Of a DNA stretch of 38,414 nt, positions 16,718-25,602 are shown in pieces; the first letter of the stretch is position 1, and each line of letters opens with the position of its first letter. The notes beneath the pieces are model-generated. The model did not search any database. It saw only the letters and a list, made by a program, of their open reading frames with translations, and was not told where the DNA came from. The position numbers and the translations under genes were made by a program. The stretch comes from Lachnospiraceae bacterium (GTDB lineage Bacteria > Bacillota > Clostridia > Lachnospirales > Lachnospiraceae): the NCBI GenBank assembly GCA_009774375.1, contig VSNO01000018.1:1-38414 (forward strand). Reading direction: 5' to 3'.

Positions 16718-19700
16718 ATGAGTTCTTTAACCAAGCTGGCCCTGAAACGGCCTGTTTCGGCATTGCTGATCGTGCTGGCTCTGTTTGTTTTTGGTATCAG
16801 CTCTGTGTTTGGCTTCAAGATGGAGCTGACACCGGATCTGGAGATGCCCATGCTGTTTGTCATGACGATCTTCCAGGGCGGTGATCCGGAGACGACGGAG
16901 GAGCTGGTGACCAAGATTATAGAAGATTCCGGTAAGACGTTATCCGGCGTGGATTCCGTGACTTCGCAGACGACAGAAAACATGTCTCTGGTCATGTTTT
17001 CCTATGAATATGGCACAGATACAGATGAAGCGTACTCGGATCTCAGGAGTGCGATCGACACTGCGTCCCTGCAGCTGCCGGAGGATGCACAGGATCCTGT
17101 CATCATCGAGATGGATATGAACGCGCAGGATATGATGACGCTGTCAGTCACATCAACCGGCGATACGGATGTGCTGGCGTTTGTGGAGGATGAACTCCGG
17201 CCTGAGCTGGAGCGTCTTTCCGATGTCGCCCAGATCACAGTGTCGGGCGGAGAGGAGGATTATATCCGGATACAGCTGCACAGCGACAAGATGCAGCAGT
17301 ACGGCGTGACCATGGCTAATATCAGGACATACATCACGACGACGGATTTTACGATCCCGATCGGCAGTGTCGAACAGGGGTCGCAGAGCGTCAATGCGTC
17401 TGCCTCCTCTAAACCGGAAAACCTTATGGATCTGCAGAAGATACCCATTATCACGAACAGGGGGACGACGATCTCGCTGTCGGATATTGCTACAGTTTCC
17501 ATGACGTCCAAGGCGAACAGCAGTATCAGCCGTTTTAATGGACAGGACAGTATCAGCGTGGGGATCGCAAAGGTTCAGAGTGAAGGTACGGTTGATGTCT
17601 CGAACCATGTGAAATCGCTGGTCGAGCGCGTGGCGGCAAAAAATTCGGCAATTCAGATCTCTGTGGCATACGACGCGGCGGACAGCATCGAATCCTCGCT
17701 GAGTTCCGTGGCACAGACGCTGGTGCTGGGCGTATTGTTTTCCATGCTGGTGCTCTTCATTTTCTTTGGAGATTTTAAGGCTAGCCTGATCGTCGGCAGT
17801 TCCATGCCGATATCGCTTCTCGCAACGCTCATCTTTATGAGTTTTGCAGGATTTTCGCTAAATGTAGTCACGATGGGAGCGCTGGTCATCGCAATCGGTA
17901 TGATGGTTGATGCATCGATCGTCGTGCTGGAAAGCTGTTTCAGACTGAAGGATGAGAAACCGGATTACAAGGATGCCGCGATGGTCGGTACTAAGGTAGT
18001 GGCATCCTCCGTGTCGGCATCAACGATCACGACGGTGGTCGTATATCTGCCGCTTGCCACGATGAAGGGGCTTGCGGGACAGCTTTTTTCACAGCTTGGA
18101 TTCACGATCATCTTTGCCATGATGTCGTCATTGATCGTGGCGATCACGCTCATTCCGATCTTCTTCTGGAAATACAGGCCGAAGGAAAAGAAGGATACGC
18201 TGGCAAACCAGATCGTGGGAAAGGTCGGAAACGGCTACAAGACGCTGCTGAAGCATATCATGCTGAAGAAAAAGACGGTCATGCTGGTGTCGGTAGGGCT
18301 TTTGGTTCTGGCGTTTGTGCTGGCAGGGCAGCTCGACCAGGAACTGATGTCGGCGACAGGGCTTGACAATATGAGCATCTCTATCGAGCAGCGGTCAGGA
18401 ACACGGCTTGAGGTGATGGATGAAAATATCCAGTTCATCGAACAGATGGTGATTGATGATACGGATTTTGCGGGATGTAACCTGACGATCAGCGGGTCTT
18501 CGGCGACGATCACGGCATATCCTTCAGATGTGTGCGAGAAGAGTATCAACCAGCTCGTGGATGAGTACAATGAGAAACTGCTGAACAGTACGAACATGAG
18601 TGTGATCGTATCGGCATCGGGAAGCGGGATGTCCTCCATGATGAGTGTCATGTCAAGTACGCAGGTCGACATGAGCGGGGATAGCATCGAGGATCTCAAG
18701 ACCGCCGCGAGACAGGTCGATGCGATCATGATGGAGATCCCGGGCGTCATCAAGACCTCGAGCAACCTGACATCGGATGCCGCGCAGGTGAAGATACAGA
18801 TCGATCCGTTGAAGTGCATGAACGTAGGGCTCACTGCCGTACAGGTGGCAAGTGAGATGTACAATGCCAGCAGCGGTGTCGAGGTCATGGACATGACGAT
18901 CGGAACAGAGGAGTATTCCGTGAGAATGGAGTATCCAGAGGACAGCTACGTCAATATGAATCAATTGTTAAACCTTGAGATCGCCACTCCGGCGGGAAGT
19001 GTGATCACGGTGGGGGACGTGGCGGAAGCGGTGTATTCCGATGTGCCTGATACACTTGTGAGAGAGGATGGCAAATATCAGGTTTCGATCACGGCATACA
19101 CGACGGATGCCGCCAAGTTTACGGCACAGACGGCCATTGTAGAGGCGGTGGATGCAGCGGAACGGGGAGGCGAATTCCCCGAGGGTGTAGGTCAGACACA
19201 AAATATGATGAATGAGATGATCAACGAGGAGTTTTCGGCGATCGGAAAGGCGATCCTGACAGCAGTTTTCCTGATCTTCCTCGTCATGGCCATGCAGTTT
19301 GAGTCGCCGGTATTTTCGCTCATGGTCATGCTCAGTATTCCGTTCAGCCTGATCGGTTCCTTTTTCCTGCTGTTCATCACAGGTTCGACGCTGAACATGA
19401 CTGCTCTGATGGGTGTGCTGATGCTCGTAGGTATCGTGGTAAATAATGGTATCCTGTACGTCGATACGACGAACCAGCTGAAGGAGACCATGTCATTGAA
19501 CGATGCGCTGATGGAGAGCGGGCGTCTGCGTCTGAGGCCGATCCTCATGACGACCTTGACGACGATCCTGTCGATGATCCCGATGATATTCACGCAAAAT
19601 GAAAACGCGGCAATGATGAAGGGTATGTCGCTGATCATTATCGGAGGACTGATCACTTCCACGCTGCTGATCCTGCTGCTGCTGCCAAGCTTTTATCTGC

Positions 19701-19783
19701 TGATGAGCAAACAGGGCAGAGCGGAGGCAAAAGAGCGGAGGCGGATAAAGCGCGAGAAGCGGCTTGCCGAAAAAAATATGTAA
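16718..19783 (+). CDS. RND-type efflux transporter permease (AcrB/MMPL superfamily)
   Basis: 1021 residues and apparently full length, with AGGGGGG upstream. The typical RND layout is present: TM1 near the N-terminus (RPVSALLIVLALFVFGI), a first large extracellular domain (~35-330), TM2-6 (~335-480), TM7 at ~515-530, a second large domain, and TM8-12 with a basic C-terminal tail. In TM4 the usual Asp-Asp pair is replaced by D398-A399 (GMMVDASIVVLES). TM10 reads VGIVVNNGILYVD rather than having the AcrB Lys. Gram-positive homologues often differ here, so activity is not excluded. It would export a substrate using the proton gradient with the lipoprotein adaptor encoded upstream, which is frameshifted. 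Confidence 0.9.
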   Translation: MSSLTKLALKRPVSALLIVLALFVFGISSVFGFKMELTPDLEMPMLFVMTIFQGGDPETTEELVTKIIEDSGKTLSGVDSVTSQTTENMSLVMFSYEYGTDTDEAYSDLRSAIDTASLQLPEDAQDPVIIEMDMNAQDMMTLSVTSTGDTDVLAFVEDELRPELERLSDVAQITVSGGEEDYIRIQLHSDKMQQYGVTMANIRTYITTTDFTIPIGSVEQGSQSVNASASSKPENLMDLQKIPIITNRGTTISLSDIATVSMTSKANSSISRFNGQDSISVGIAKVQSEGTVDVSNHVKSLVERVAAKNSAIQISVAYDAADSIESSLSSVAQTLVLGVLFSMLVLFIFFGDFKASLIVGSSMPISLLATLIFMSFAGFSLNVVTMGALVIAIGMMVDASIVVLESCFRLKDEKPDYKDAAMVGTKVVASSVSASTITTVVVYLPLATMKGLAGQLFSQLGFTIIFAMMSSLIVAITLIPIFFWKYRPKEKKDTLANQIVGKVGNGYKTLLKHIMLKKKTVMLVSVGLLVLAFVLAGQLDQELMSATGLDNMSISIEQRSGTRLEVMDENIQFIEQMVIDDTDFAGCNLTISGSSATITAYPSDVCEKSINQLVDEYNEKLLNSTNMSVIVSASGSGMSSMMSVMSSTQVDMSGDSIEDLKTAARQVDAIMMEIPGVIKTSSNLTSDAAQVKIQIDPLKCMNVGLTAVQVASEMYNASSGVEVMDMTIGTEEYSVRMEYPEDSYVNMNQLLNLEIATPAGSVITVGDVAEAVYSDVPDTLVREDGKYQVSITAYTTDAAKFTAQTAIVEAVDAAERGGEFPEGVGQTQNMMNEMINEEFSAIGKAILTAVFLIFLVMAMQFESPVFSLMVMLSIPFSLIGSFFLLFITGSTLNMTALMGVLMLVGIVVNNGILYVDTTNQLKETMSLNDALMESGRLRLRPILMTTLTTILSMIPMIFTQNENAAMMKGMSLIIIGGLITSTLLILLLLPSFYLLMSKQGRAEAKERRRIKREKRLAEKNM

Positions 19784-19798
19784 AGTTCTGTAAAATGG

Positions 19799-19840
19799 CA
19801 CGGATATTTTTGCTGAAAAAAAATCCGTGTCGTTTATTTT
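19799..19840 (+). terminator. Intrinsic terminator of the RND operon
   Basis: CACGGAT (19799-19805) pairs with ATCCGTG (19823-19829), and the stem continues inward through T-run/A-run pairing. It is followed by TCGTTTATTTTA, a U-rich tract. Located 16 bp after the RND stop. Confidence 0.7.
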
Positions 19841-19908
19841 ATAAAAAAATCCATATACTACAATCAGTCAAAAAAAGGTGAGGATCAACTTAGTAAGGTA
19901 GTGAATGG

Positions 19909-21183
19909 ATGAAAGCAGAGAATATAAAACATACTGCGCTCAGCAGACGGATAAAATATCTCTTATTTTTATATGTTTTTCTGGGCTTTGCGGTCGGGTT
20001 GTTCTGCTGGGCAACTTACGCATATTACCAGAGTACGGTACCAAGTACGATCAGTATCAAAGCAGGGACAAGCGAAGAATTTAATCTGCGTATACCGGCA
20101 TCAGGAATCCTCAGCACGGATTCCGACACAGTGCTGGCACTCAATCAGCCGCTCACGATCGTGGCAGGGGAAACGACAAGCTCCTATCAGATGCGGCTGA
20201 AACTTTTTGGGGTCGTGCCGCTCAAGGATGTCGATATACAGGTCATAGAGAACACGACCCTGACTCCGGTAGGCAGGCCGATCGGGATCTATGTCAGGAC
20301 ACAGGGCGTGCTGGTGGTGGACACGGGCGGCTTTGAGGGAGTGAACGGCGACAAGTATGCACCTTCCGAGTACAAGTTGCAGGCCGGCGATTACCTCACG
20401 GCGATGGACGGCGTGGCGATCAGCGACAAGAAACAGGTCAGGGAGTATGTGGAAAATGGAAACGGGGCGGAGATCATTTTCCAGGTTTCCAGAAAGGACG
20501 AGCTGATCCAGGTCAGGATCAAACCGGAAGCGGATGGAAACAATGTCTACAAGATGGGGGCGTGGCTCAGGGACAGCGCGCAGGGGATCGGTACGATGAC
20601 ATATATAGACAGTCAGAACCGGTTTGGCGCGCTGGGACATGGCATCAATGACATGGATACAGGGGAACTCTTAAAGCTTGGAACAGGGCTTTTGTACCAT
20701 ACGGAGATCGTGGCGGTCAAGCGCGGAGAGAGAGGGAACCCGGGCGAACTGACCGGGGTGATCGAGTATAAACCGGACCAGGTGTCGGGGGTGATCGTGG
20801 ACAATACCGTACAGGGGATCTACGGCGTGGCAAACGCAGAACTTCTGAATGAATATACTGCCGGGAGGGAGGCGCTGCCGATCGCACTGAAGCAGGAGGT
20901 GACGACAGGACCGGCACAGATCCTGTGCACCATCGATGGAGAGTCAAAATACTATGACGTGGAGATCACAAAGCTCATGCCGGGAAAAGAAGCCGTAAAC
21001 CGTCAGATCTCGATCGAGGTTACAGACGAAGGACTGCTCTCGACGACGGGCGGAATCGTCCAGGGGATGTCAGGAGCGCCTATCGTACAGAACGGCAGAT
21101 TTGTGGGCGCTGTCACGCATGTGCTCGTGCAGGACAGCACGAAAGGGTACGGGATCTTTATCGAGGATATGCTGGGACACTGA
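19909..21183 (+). CDS. spoIVB: SpoIVB sporulation serine peptidase
   Basis: In the family, SpoIVB is made in the forespore, crosses the inner forespore membrane and cleaves SpoIVFA to trigger sigma-K processing in the mother cell. The 424-residue protein has one N-terminal membrane anchor (~18-38) and a PDZ domain (~115-205, with LQAGDYLTAMDG). The S55-type peptidase domain has the catalytic set H244 (FGALGHGI), D373 (VTDEG) and S388 (VQGMSGAP); the 15-residue D-to-S spacing matches the B. subtilis enzyme. The AAGG before the start is weak. A TATACT lies at 19854-19859, but no clear forespore promoter can be read. spo0A is not next to it, which is unusual. Confidence 0.93.
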   Translation: MKAENIKHTALSRRIKYLLFLYVFLGFAVGLFCWATYAYYQSTVPSTISIKAGTSEEFNLRIPASGILSTDSDTVLALNQPLTIVAGETTSSYQMRLKLFGVVPLKDVDIQVIENTTLTPVGRPIGIYVRTQGVLVVDTGGFEGVNGDKYAPSEYKLQAGDYLTAMDGVAISDKKQVREYVENGNGAEIIFQVSRKDELIQVRIKPEADGNNVYKMGAWLRDSAQGIGTMTYIDSQNRFGALGHGINDMDTGELLKLGTGLLYHTEIVAVKRGERGNPGELTGVIEYKPDQVSGVIVDNTVQGIYGVANAELLNEYTAGREALPIALKQEVTTGPAQILCTIDGESKYYDVEITKLMPGKEAVNRQISIEVTDEGLLSTTGGIVQGMSGAPIVQNGRFVGAVTHVLVQDSTKGYGIFIEDMLGH

Positions 21184-21212
21184 TCTGCCTGAAGGATATG
21201 TTCTGGAGCATA

Positions 21213-21243
21213 AGGATCTGTAGAAAAATAACTGACAGCTCCT
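21213..21243. repeat. 31-bp mini-palindrome, deletion derivative of the 160-bp element at 32210
   Basis: AGGATCTGT (21213-21221) and ACAGCTCCT (21235-21243) form an imperfect inverted repeat. The first 24 bases (21213-21236) match the reverse complement of the right end of the 160-bp element (32346-32369) at 23 of 24 positions. The last nine match the reverse complement of its left end exactly. It lies 30 bp after the spoIVB stop. Confidence 0.7.
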
Positions 21244-21249
21244 AAGTCA

Positions 21250-21293
21250 ACAGCAGAACGGGATACAAATGAAATTGTCTGCCGCTCTGCTGT
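21250..21293. terminator. Candidate terminator hairpin between convergent spoIVB and the FliD-like gene
   Basis: ACAGCAGA (21250-21257) pairs with TCTGCTGT (21286-21293), continuing after one mismatch with CGG/CCG, and an inner ACAA/TTGT pairing. No strong T-run follows on either strand, so termination efficiency is uncertain. Confidence 0.45.
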
Positions 21294-21310
21294 GGAAAGA
21301 ATGCAATATT

Positions 21311-22303
21311 TTACGCCTGGGTATCAATGATCGATACGCCGATCTGATCAGGCTGGATGATATCATTAAAGACATTTTTGCTGTATCCTATGACGGCATT
21401 TCCAAACGCGGCATTTTTGCCAAACAGTTCATTGTATGCATTCTGAAAATCCGGGGTCGTCATATCGATACCGGCATGAAACGTCATCTCTTTCTGCTGG
21501 CTGTCAAAAGTCATGCCAAGATCGGCAAGCTTATCCCTCTGGCTGAGGCACAGCTGGTTCAGCCTGTCTATATTCGGGCTTTCGTTCGCACTGTCCGTGC
21601 GGTATGCGGACTGGGCAAAATAGGCCAATAATTTTTTAACGGAATTCTGGACATCGATATCGGAGATCTGTCCGGACTGGACCAGATCGTTACAGGACTG
21701 CAGCGCTGCCGTGGTCTGTCCTGCAAGTGTCATAAGGGCTGCAAGCGTCATGTCTGCCTGCTCGTATTTGTGGGTCTGGCTGACTGGGAATTCGTTGATG
21801 CTGTATTGTGCATCGCTGGCAGTTTCATCCACTTTGCGCAGGATCTTATCGACTTTTCCGATGAAGGAATCATGGCCTTCAAAAAGTGTGCTGAGCGTCT
21901 TGTCAGAGACCTCGGAGAAGGTCTTGCTGTCCAGTACATATCTGCCGTTGACAGTCTCCACGCCGATCTTCTTCAGGCTGTTCTCATTGTCTGAGAACAG
22001 TTTATCAAGCTTTGAGAGCTGCTTCTGGACATCTTTGTCGGCCACTTCGCCGGAGCTGTTCTTCATATCATTATAAGATTTCAACAGGTCGTCCACCTGG
22101 CTCTCGAGCAGGTCTCTTGAGATCGCTCCCGACGAATAGCGCTTTAGTTTTTTGACACTTTTCTTGAAACGCTCTGCCTTATCCTGAAGCTTTTCAACTT
22201 TCTCATCGGCTACCGTCAGTTTTTTGGTAAAAGTGTGTGTATAGGAATAATTGTTTTTCTGGATCTCCTGAATCAGATCGATCGGTTTATATTGAATGTT
22301 CAT
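21311..22303 (-). CDS. Uncharacterised protein resembling the C-terminal domain of flagellar cap FliD
   Basis: 330 residues on the minus strand with GGGAGGG before the ATG. There is no signal peptide or membrane segment; the sequence is mainly helical. Residues ~65-165 (VDDLLKSYNDM, LKKIGVETVNGRYVLD, TLSTLFEG) follow the pattern of the FliD_C module: a YN-containing helix, then LxxIGI, an NGxxxLD strand turn, and a final LF helix. The end (KLADLGMTFDSQQKEMTF to YNELFG) looks like a second copy of the same ending. No flagellar gene is nearby. It might be an exported or surface filament-associated protein or a domesticated flagellin-family relative; function unknown. It occupies the place where spo0A is normally found. 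Confidence 0.5.
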   Translation of the reverse strand: MNIQYKPIDLIQEIQKNNYSYTHTFTKKLTVADEKVEKLQDKAERFKKSVKKLKRYSSGAISRDLLESQVDDLLKSYNDMKNSSGEVADKDVQKQLSKLDKLFSDNENSLKKIGVETVNGRYVLDSKTFSEVSDKTLSTLFEGHDSFIGKVDKILRKVDETASDAQYSINEFPVSQTHKYEQADMTLAALMTLAGQTTAALQSCNDLVQSGQISDIDVQNSVKKLLAYFAQSAYRTDSANESPNIDRLNQLCLSQRDKLADLGMTFDSQQKEMTFHAGIDMTTPDFQNAYNELFGKNAAFGNAVIGYSKNVFNDIIQPDQIGVSIIDTQA

Positions 22304-22326
22304 ACAGAATCCCTCCCAGGTTAATA

Positions 22327-22355
22327 TATAAATGTTATCGGCAGATCTGTGTCAA
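22327..22355 (-). promoter_or_regulatory. Promoter of the FliD-like gene
   Basis: On the minus strand, TTGACA (22355-22350) is followed after 17 bp by TTTATA, which overlaps TATATA (22330-22325). On the + strand of this 196-bp gap, TTTCAG (22388-22393) and TATGAT (22412-22417), 18 bp apart, are a weak candidate for potA. No known riboswitch motif was recognised. Confidence 0.5.
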
Positions 22356-22499
22356 AGTTAAAGGCTTTCTGAGGATAATAAAAAAAATTTCAGTAGCAAT
22401 TCCTGCAAGGATATGATACACTACAAAGTGATGCATTATAGAGTGGCTACGCGGCTGGAAGGGTGCAGGCATGAGTTTACGAAATGAGGAGGACAGGCG

Positions 22500-23948
22500 T
22501 TGGACAAAAATACTACAAAGGGAAATATTATTGAGTTAAGACATATCAGCCGTACTTTTGACGACGGCTTTCGGGTGGTCGATGATTTCAACCTTACAGT
22601 GCAGAGAGGTGAGTTTGTCACATTTCTGGGACCTTCGGGTTGTGGAAAGACGACGACGCTGCGCATGATAGCGGGTTTTGACAAGCCGACAGAGGGTGAA
22701 CTGCTGCTGAACGGTGAGGATATCGGGGATCTGCCGCCAAATAAACGGCCCATCAATACTGTATTTCAGCGATATGCACTTTTTCCTCACTTAAATGTAT
22801 TTGAGAATGTTGCTTTCGGGCTGAAGCTCAAGAAGCTCCCGAAAGCAGAGATCATAAAAAAGGTCAAGAAAGCGCTGGAGATGGTAGACCTGGAGGATTT
22901 TGAGGACAGGGGGATACACACGCTCTCGGGCGGCCAGCAGCAGCGCATCGCCATCGCGCGGGCGATCGTCAACGAGCCGGAGATCCTGCTGCTGGACGAA
23001 CCGCTGGGGGCGCTGGACCTGAAGATGCGCAAGGAGATGCAGCTCGAGTTAAAGGGCATGCATGAGAAGCTGGGGATCACGTTCATCTATGTGACGCACG
23101 ACCAGGAGGAAGCGCTCACGATGTCCGACAAGATCGTCGTGATGTCGGAGGGGAAGATCCAGCAGGTCGGTACTCCGGAGGATATCTACAATGAACCCAG
23201 AAATGCCTTTGTAGCCGATTTTATCGGAGACAGTAATATTTTCAGCGGGATTATGACAGGCAGGTGCAGGGTGCGGTTCTGCGGTGCGGAGTTTGAATGT
23301 GTGGACGATGTGGAGCATGGCACGATGATCGACGCGGTGGTGAGACCGGAGGATGTGACGATCACGGCGCCGGATCAGGGCATCATCAGGGGCGTTGTGA
23401 CTTCGGTCATCTTTAAAGGCGTGCACTATGAGATCGCGGTGCAGTCCGGCAAAAATGAGATCGTGGTGCAGTCCACCAGAAAGGCGGAGCTCAACACCCA
23501 GGTAGGGCTGTATATCGAGCCGGAGGGGATCCACATCATGCTGGCGGAAAATACGATCAACCGCATTGAGTCCGGCCTGGACAAAGATTACAGGCTGACG
23601 TTTCTCGGGGGCATGCTGGACTGCGACCTGACAGCGCTGATACCGGGGGCTTCGTTCAGTACGGACGGTGCTCTTGTGGACGCACACGGCGATGTGATTG
23701 AGCCTGGCCGTATCAGGGTGGTCGTATCGGTGAAGCCGGATGATATCGAGATGAGTGATGACAAGGAAGCAGGTATCCTGCGCGGACATATCATCAATCT
23801 GATCTATAAGGGCGATCACTACAGCTATGTCGTCCGGACCGAGGAGGACGAGGATTTTATCGTATCCGACGAGTATCTGTGGAACATGGATGATTATGTG
23901 AGCCTGTTGATCCCGATGGATAAGTTTCACTATGCCATCAGGAAATGA
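22500..23948 (+). CDS. potA: Spermidine/putrescine ABC transporter ATP-binding protein with duplicated TOBE domain
   Basis: ATPase of the polyamine importer, cytosolic face. It starts at TTG, 7 bases after GAGGAGG (22486-22492). Walker A is GPSGCGKTT (44-52), signature LSGGQQQR (142-149), Walker B ILLLDEP (162-168), and the switch His is in VTHDQEEA. At 482 residues it is longer than the usual ~350-370. The extra length is a second C-terminal TOBE-like unit: VRPEDVTI...RGVVTSVIFKGVHYEI (from ~297) is repeated as VKPDDIEM...RGHIINLIYKGDHYSY (from ~428). It is the first gene of potABCD. Confidence 0.92.
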   Translation: MDKNTTKGNIIELRHISRTFDDGFRVVDDFNLTVQRGEFVTFLGPSGCGKTTTLRMIAGFDKPTEGELLLNGEDIGDLPPNKRPINTVFQRYALFPHLNVFENVAFGLKLKKLPKAEIIKKVKKALEMVDLEDFEDRGIHTLSGGQQQRIAIARAIVNEPEILLLDEPLGALDLKMRKEMQLELKGMHEKLGITFIYVTHDQEEALTMSDKIVVMSEGKIQQVGTPEDIYNEPRNAFVADFIGDSNIFSGIMTGRCRVRFCGAEFECVDDVEHGTMIDAVVRPEDVTITAPDQGIIRGVVTSVIFKGVHYEIAVQSGKNEIVVQSTRKAELNTQVGLYIEPEGIHIMLAENTINRIESGLDKDYRLTFLGGMLDCDLTALIPGASFSTDGALVDAHGDVIEPGRIRVVVSVKPDDIEMSDDKEAGILRGHIINLIYKGDHYSYVVRTEEDEDFIVSDEYLWNMDDYVSLLIPMDKFHYAIRK

Positions 23949-23974
23949 CCGGCTTAACCGGATGGAGGTTGCAG

Positions 23975-24781
23975 ATGGACAAATTTCGTTTTCAGAGGTC
24001 GCAGCTGTGCATACCGTATGGCCTGTTTCTGGTATGTTTTGTGCTGGCGCCCTTGATCGTTATCATATACTATGCGTTTACGGACGGGGAGGGGCAGTTC
24101 ACGCTCGGTAATCTGATGGGATTTTTTTCCAGCCCCAACACGATCGGAACGCTCGCCTACAGTCTGGGCATCGCGGTGGCTACCACCTGCAGCTGTCTGG
24201 TGCTGGCGTATCCGATCGCGTATATACTGGCGAGGAGCAGCATGAAACACAGATCGGTGGTCCTGATGGTCTTTGTCATGCCCATGTGGATCAATTTTAC
24301 GCTCAGGATCACGGCATTGAAGGAAATCCTGACGATCATTGAAGGGAATCTTGCGTATCATCCGTTTATGAATACGCTGATCGGCATGACATATGATTTC
24401 CTGCCGTTTATGATCCTGCCGATCTATACGACGCTGCTGAAGCTCGACGGGAGTCTTCTGGAGGCGGCGGCAGATCTTGGTGCGGACACGGTTCAGATCT
24501 TTCTGAAGGTGACGCTGCCGCTGTCCGTGCCCGGGATCATCAGCGGTATTGTGATGGTGTTTCTGCCATCCATGACCAACTATGTCGTGCTTGACATGCT
24601 CTACAACAGTACTTATATCATGGGAAGCCTGATCGGGGCATACTTCAGCGCTTATGACTGGCACAATGGTTCGATGATCGCACTTGTCCTGCTGGTGATC
24701 ATTCTCGTGTTTACGCTGTTTACCAACCGCTATGCGGATGAGGATGCAGGCAGCAGCAGAGGAGGTGTGCTCGGCCGATGA
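23975..24781 (+). CDS. potB: Spermidine/putrescine ABC transporter permease PotB
   Basis: 268 residues with six predicted transmembrane helices; an in-frame ATG at 23945 is rejected because GGAGG lies directly before 23975. It contains LEAAADLGADTVQIFLKVTLPLSVPGI, the EAA loop that docks to PotA (quoted in pieces: EAAADLGAD, LPLSVPGI). Its neighbours, PotA before and PotC after, fix the assignment as the first permease. The 3' end overlaps potC by four bases (ATGA), which suggests translational coupling. Confidence 0.9.
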   Translation: MDKFRFQRSQLCIPYGLFLVCFVLAPLIVIIYYAFTDGEGQFTLGNLMGFFSSPNTIGTLAYSLGIAVATTCSCLVLAYPIAYILARSSMKHRSVVLMVFVMPMWINFTLRITALKEILTIIEGNLAYHPFMNTLIGMTYDFLPFMILPIYTTLLKLDGSLLEAAADLGADTVQIFLKVTLPLSVPGIISGIVMVFLPSMTNYVVLDMLYNSTYIMGSLIGAYFSAYDWHNGSMIALVLLVIILVFTLFTNRYADEDAGSSRGGVLGR

Positions 24782-25602
24782 AGAAATTTTTTTCCAGGGC
24801 ATTCCTGGTGATGATGGTGGTCCTGCTGTACCTGCCGATCCTGGTACTGGCAGTGTACAGTTTTACGGACTCTGCGAATATCGGAGCGATATATGGTTTC
24901 TCACTGAAAAATTACGAGACGCTGTTCACAAAGCCTGATCTGCAGGCAATGATCGCGGGGACGCTGATCCTGGCGATCGGCTCGGCTTTTGTGTCGACGG
25001 TTCTCGGCACATTGGGGGCAGTCGGGGTCTTTTATTCGGGACGGTTCGGCAATGTGACAGTGGGTTCGCTGAATCAGGTGCCTGTCGTGAATGCGGAGGT
25101 AGTGACGGCTTTTTCTCTCTGTATACTCCTGATCGGTGTGTGCGGCGTGGACAAGAGCAGTTTTATCTCGCTGCTGATCGGACACGTGGTGCTGGAGGCG
25201 CCTTTCGTATATCTGTCCGTGGTGCCCAGATTAAAACAGATGGATAACAGTCTCTATGAGGCGGCGCTCGACCTGGGGGCTTCCCCGGCGATGGCGCTCC
25301 GGCGCGTGGTGTTTCCGCAGATCTTTCCGGGGGTTGTCTCCGGGTTTGCCCTGGCGGTCACGCTGTCGCTCGACGATTATTTTATCACGAGCTATACGAA
25401 ACCTGCGACCTTTGATACGATCAGTACTTATGTGGTCAACGCGACGAGGGGGTCCCAGACAGAGATCAAGACAGCATTGTGGGCGCTTTCTACGATCATA
25501 TTTGTGGTGGTGATACTGATGGTTATGATCATGAACATGAACGGGAACAAAAATGACAAAAATCAGAGGAGGGCAGGTGCGGACAGTGAGAAAAATAGGT
25601 AG
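24778..25602 (+). CDS. potC: Spermidine/putrescine ABC transporter permease PotC
   Basis: 274 residues with six predicted transmembrane helices, beginning with a basic tip and YLPILVLAVYSFTDS, typical of PotC. The EAA loop is YEAALDLGASPAMALRRVVFPQIFPGV, seen as EAALDLGAS and FPQIFPG. The C-terminus is hydrophilic and rich in Asn/Lys/Arg. It shares ATGA with potB and overlaps the start region of potD. Confidence 0.9.
   Translation: MKKFFSRAFLVMMVVLLYLPILVLAVYSFTDSANIGAIYGFSLKNYETLFTKPDLQAMIAGTLILAIGSAFVSTVLGTLGAVGVFYSGRFGNVTVGSLNQVPVVNAEVVTAFSLCILLIGVCGVDKSSFISLLIGHVVLEAPFVYLSVVPRLKQMDNSLYEAALDLGASPAMALRRVVFPQIFPGVVSGFALAVTLSLDDYFITSYTKPATFDTISTYVVNATRGSQTEIKTALWALSTIIFVVVILMVMIMNMNGNKNDKNQRRAGADSEKNR

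Noticed and set aside
19841..19908. Forespore sigma-F/sigma-G promoter for spoIVB
   Set aside because: The CATATACTA stretch is suggestive, but no matching -35 box at proper spacing could be read, so it is not listed as a feature.
22304..22499. Riboswitch or polyamine-sensing leader before potA
   Set aside because: No known riboswitch core or stable hairpin with a terminator was found in the AT-rich gap, only weak promoter boxes.
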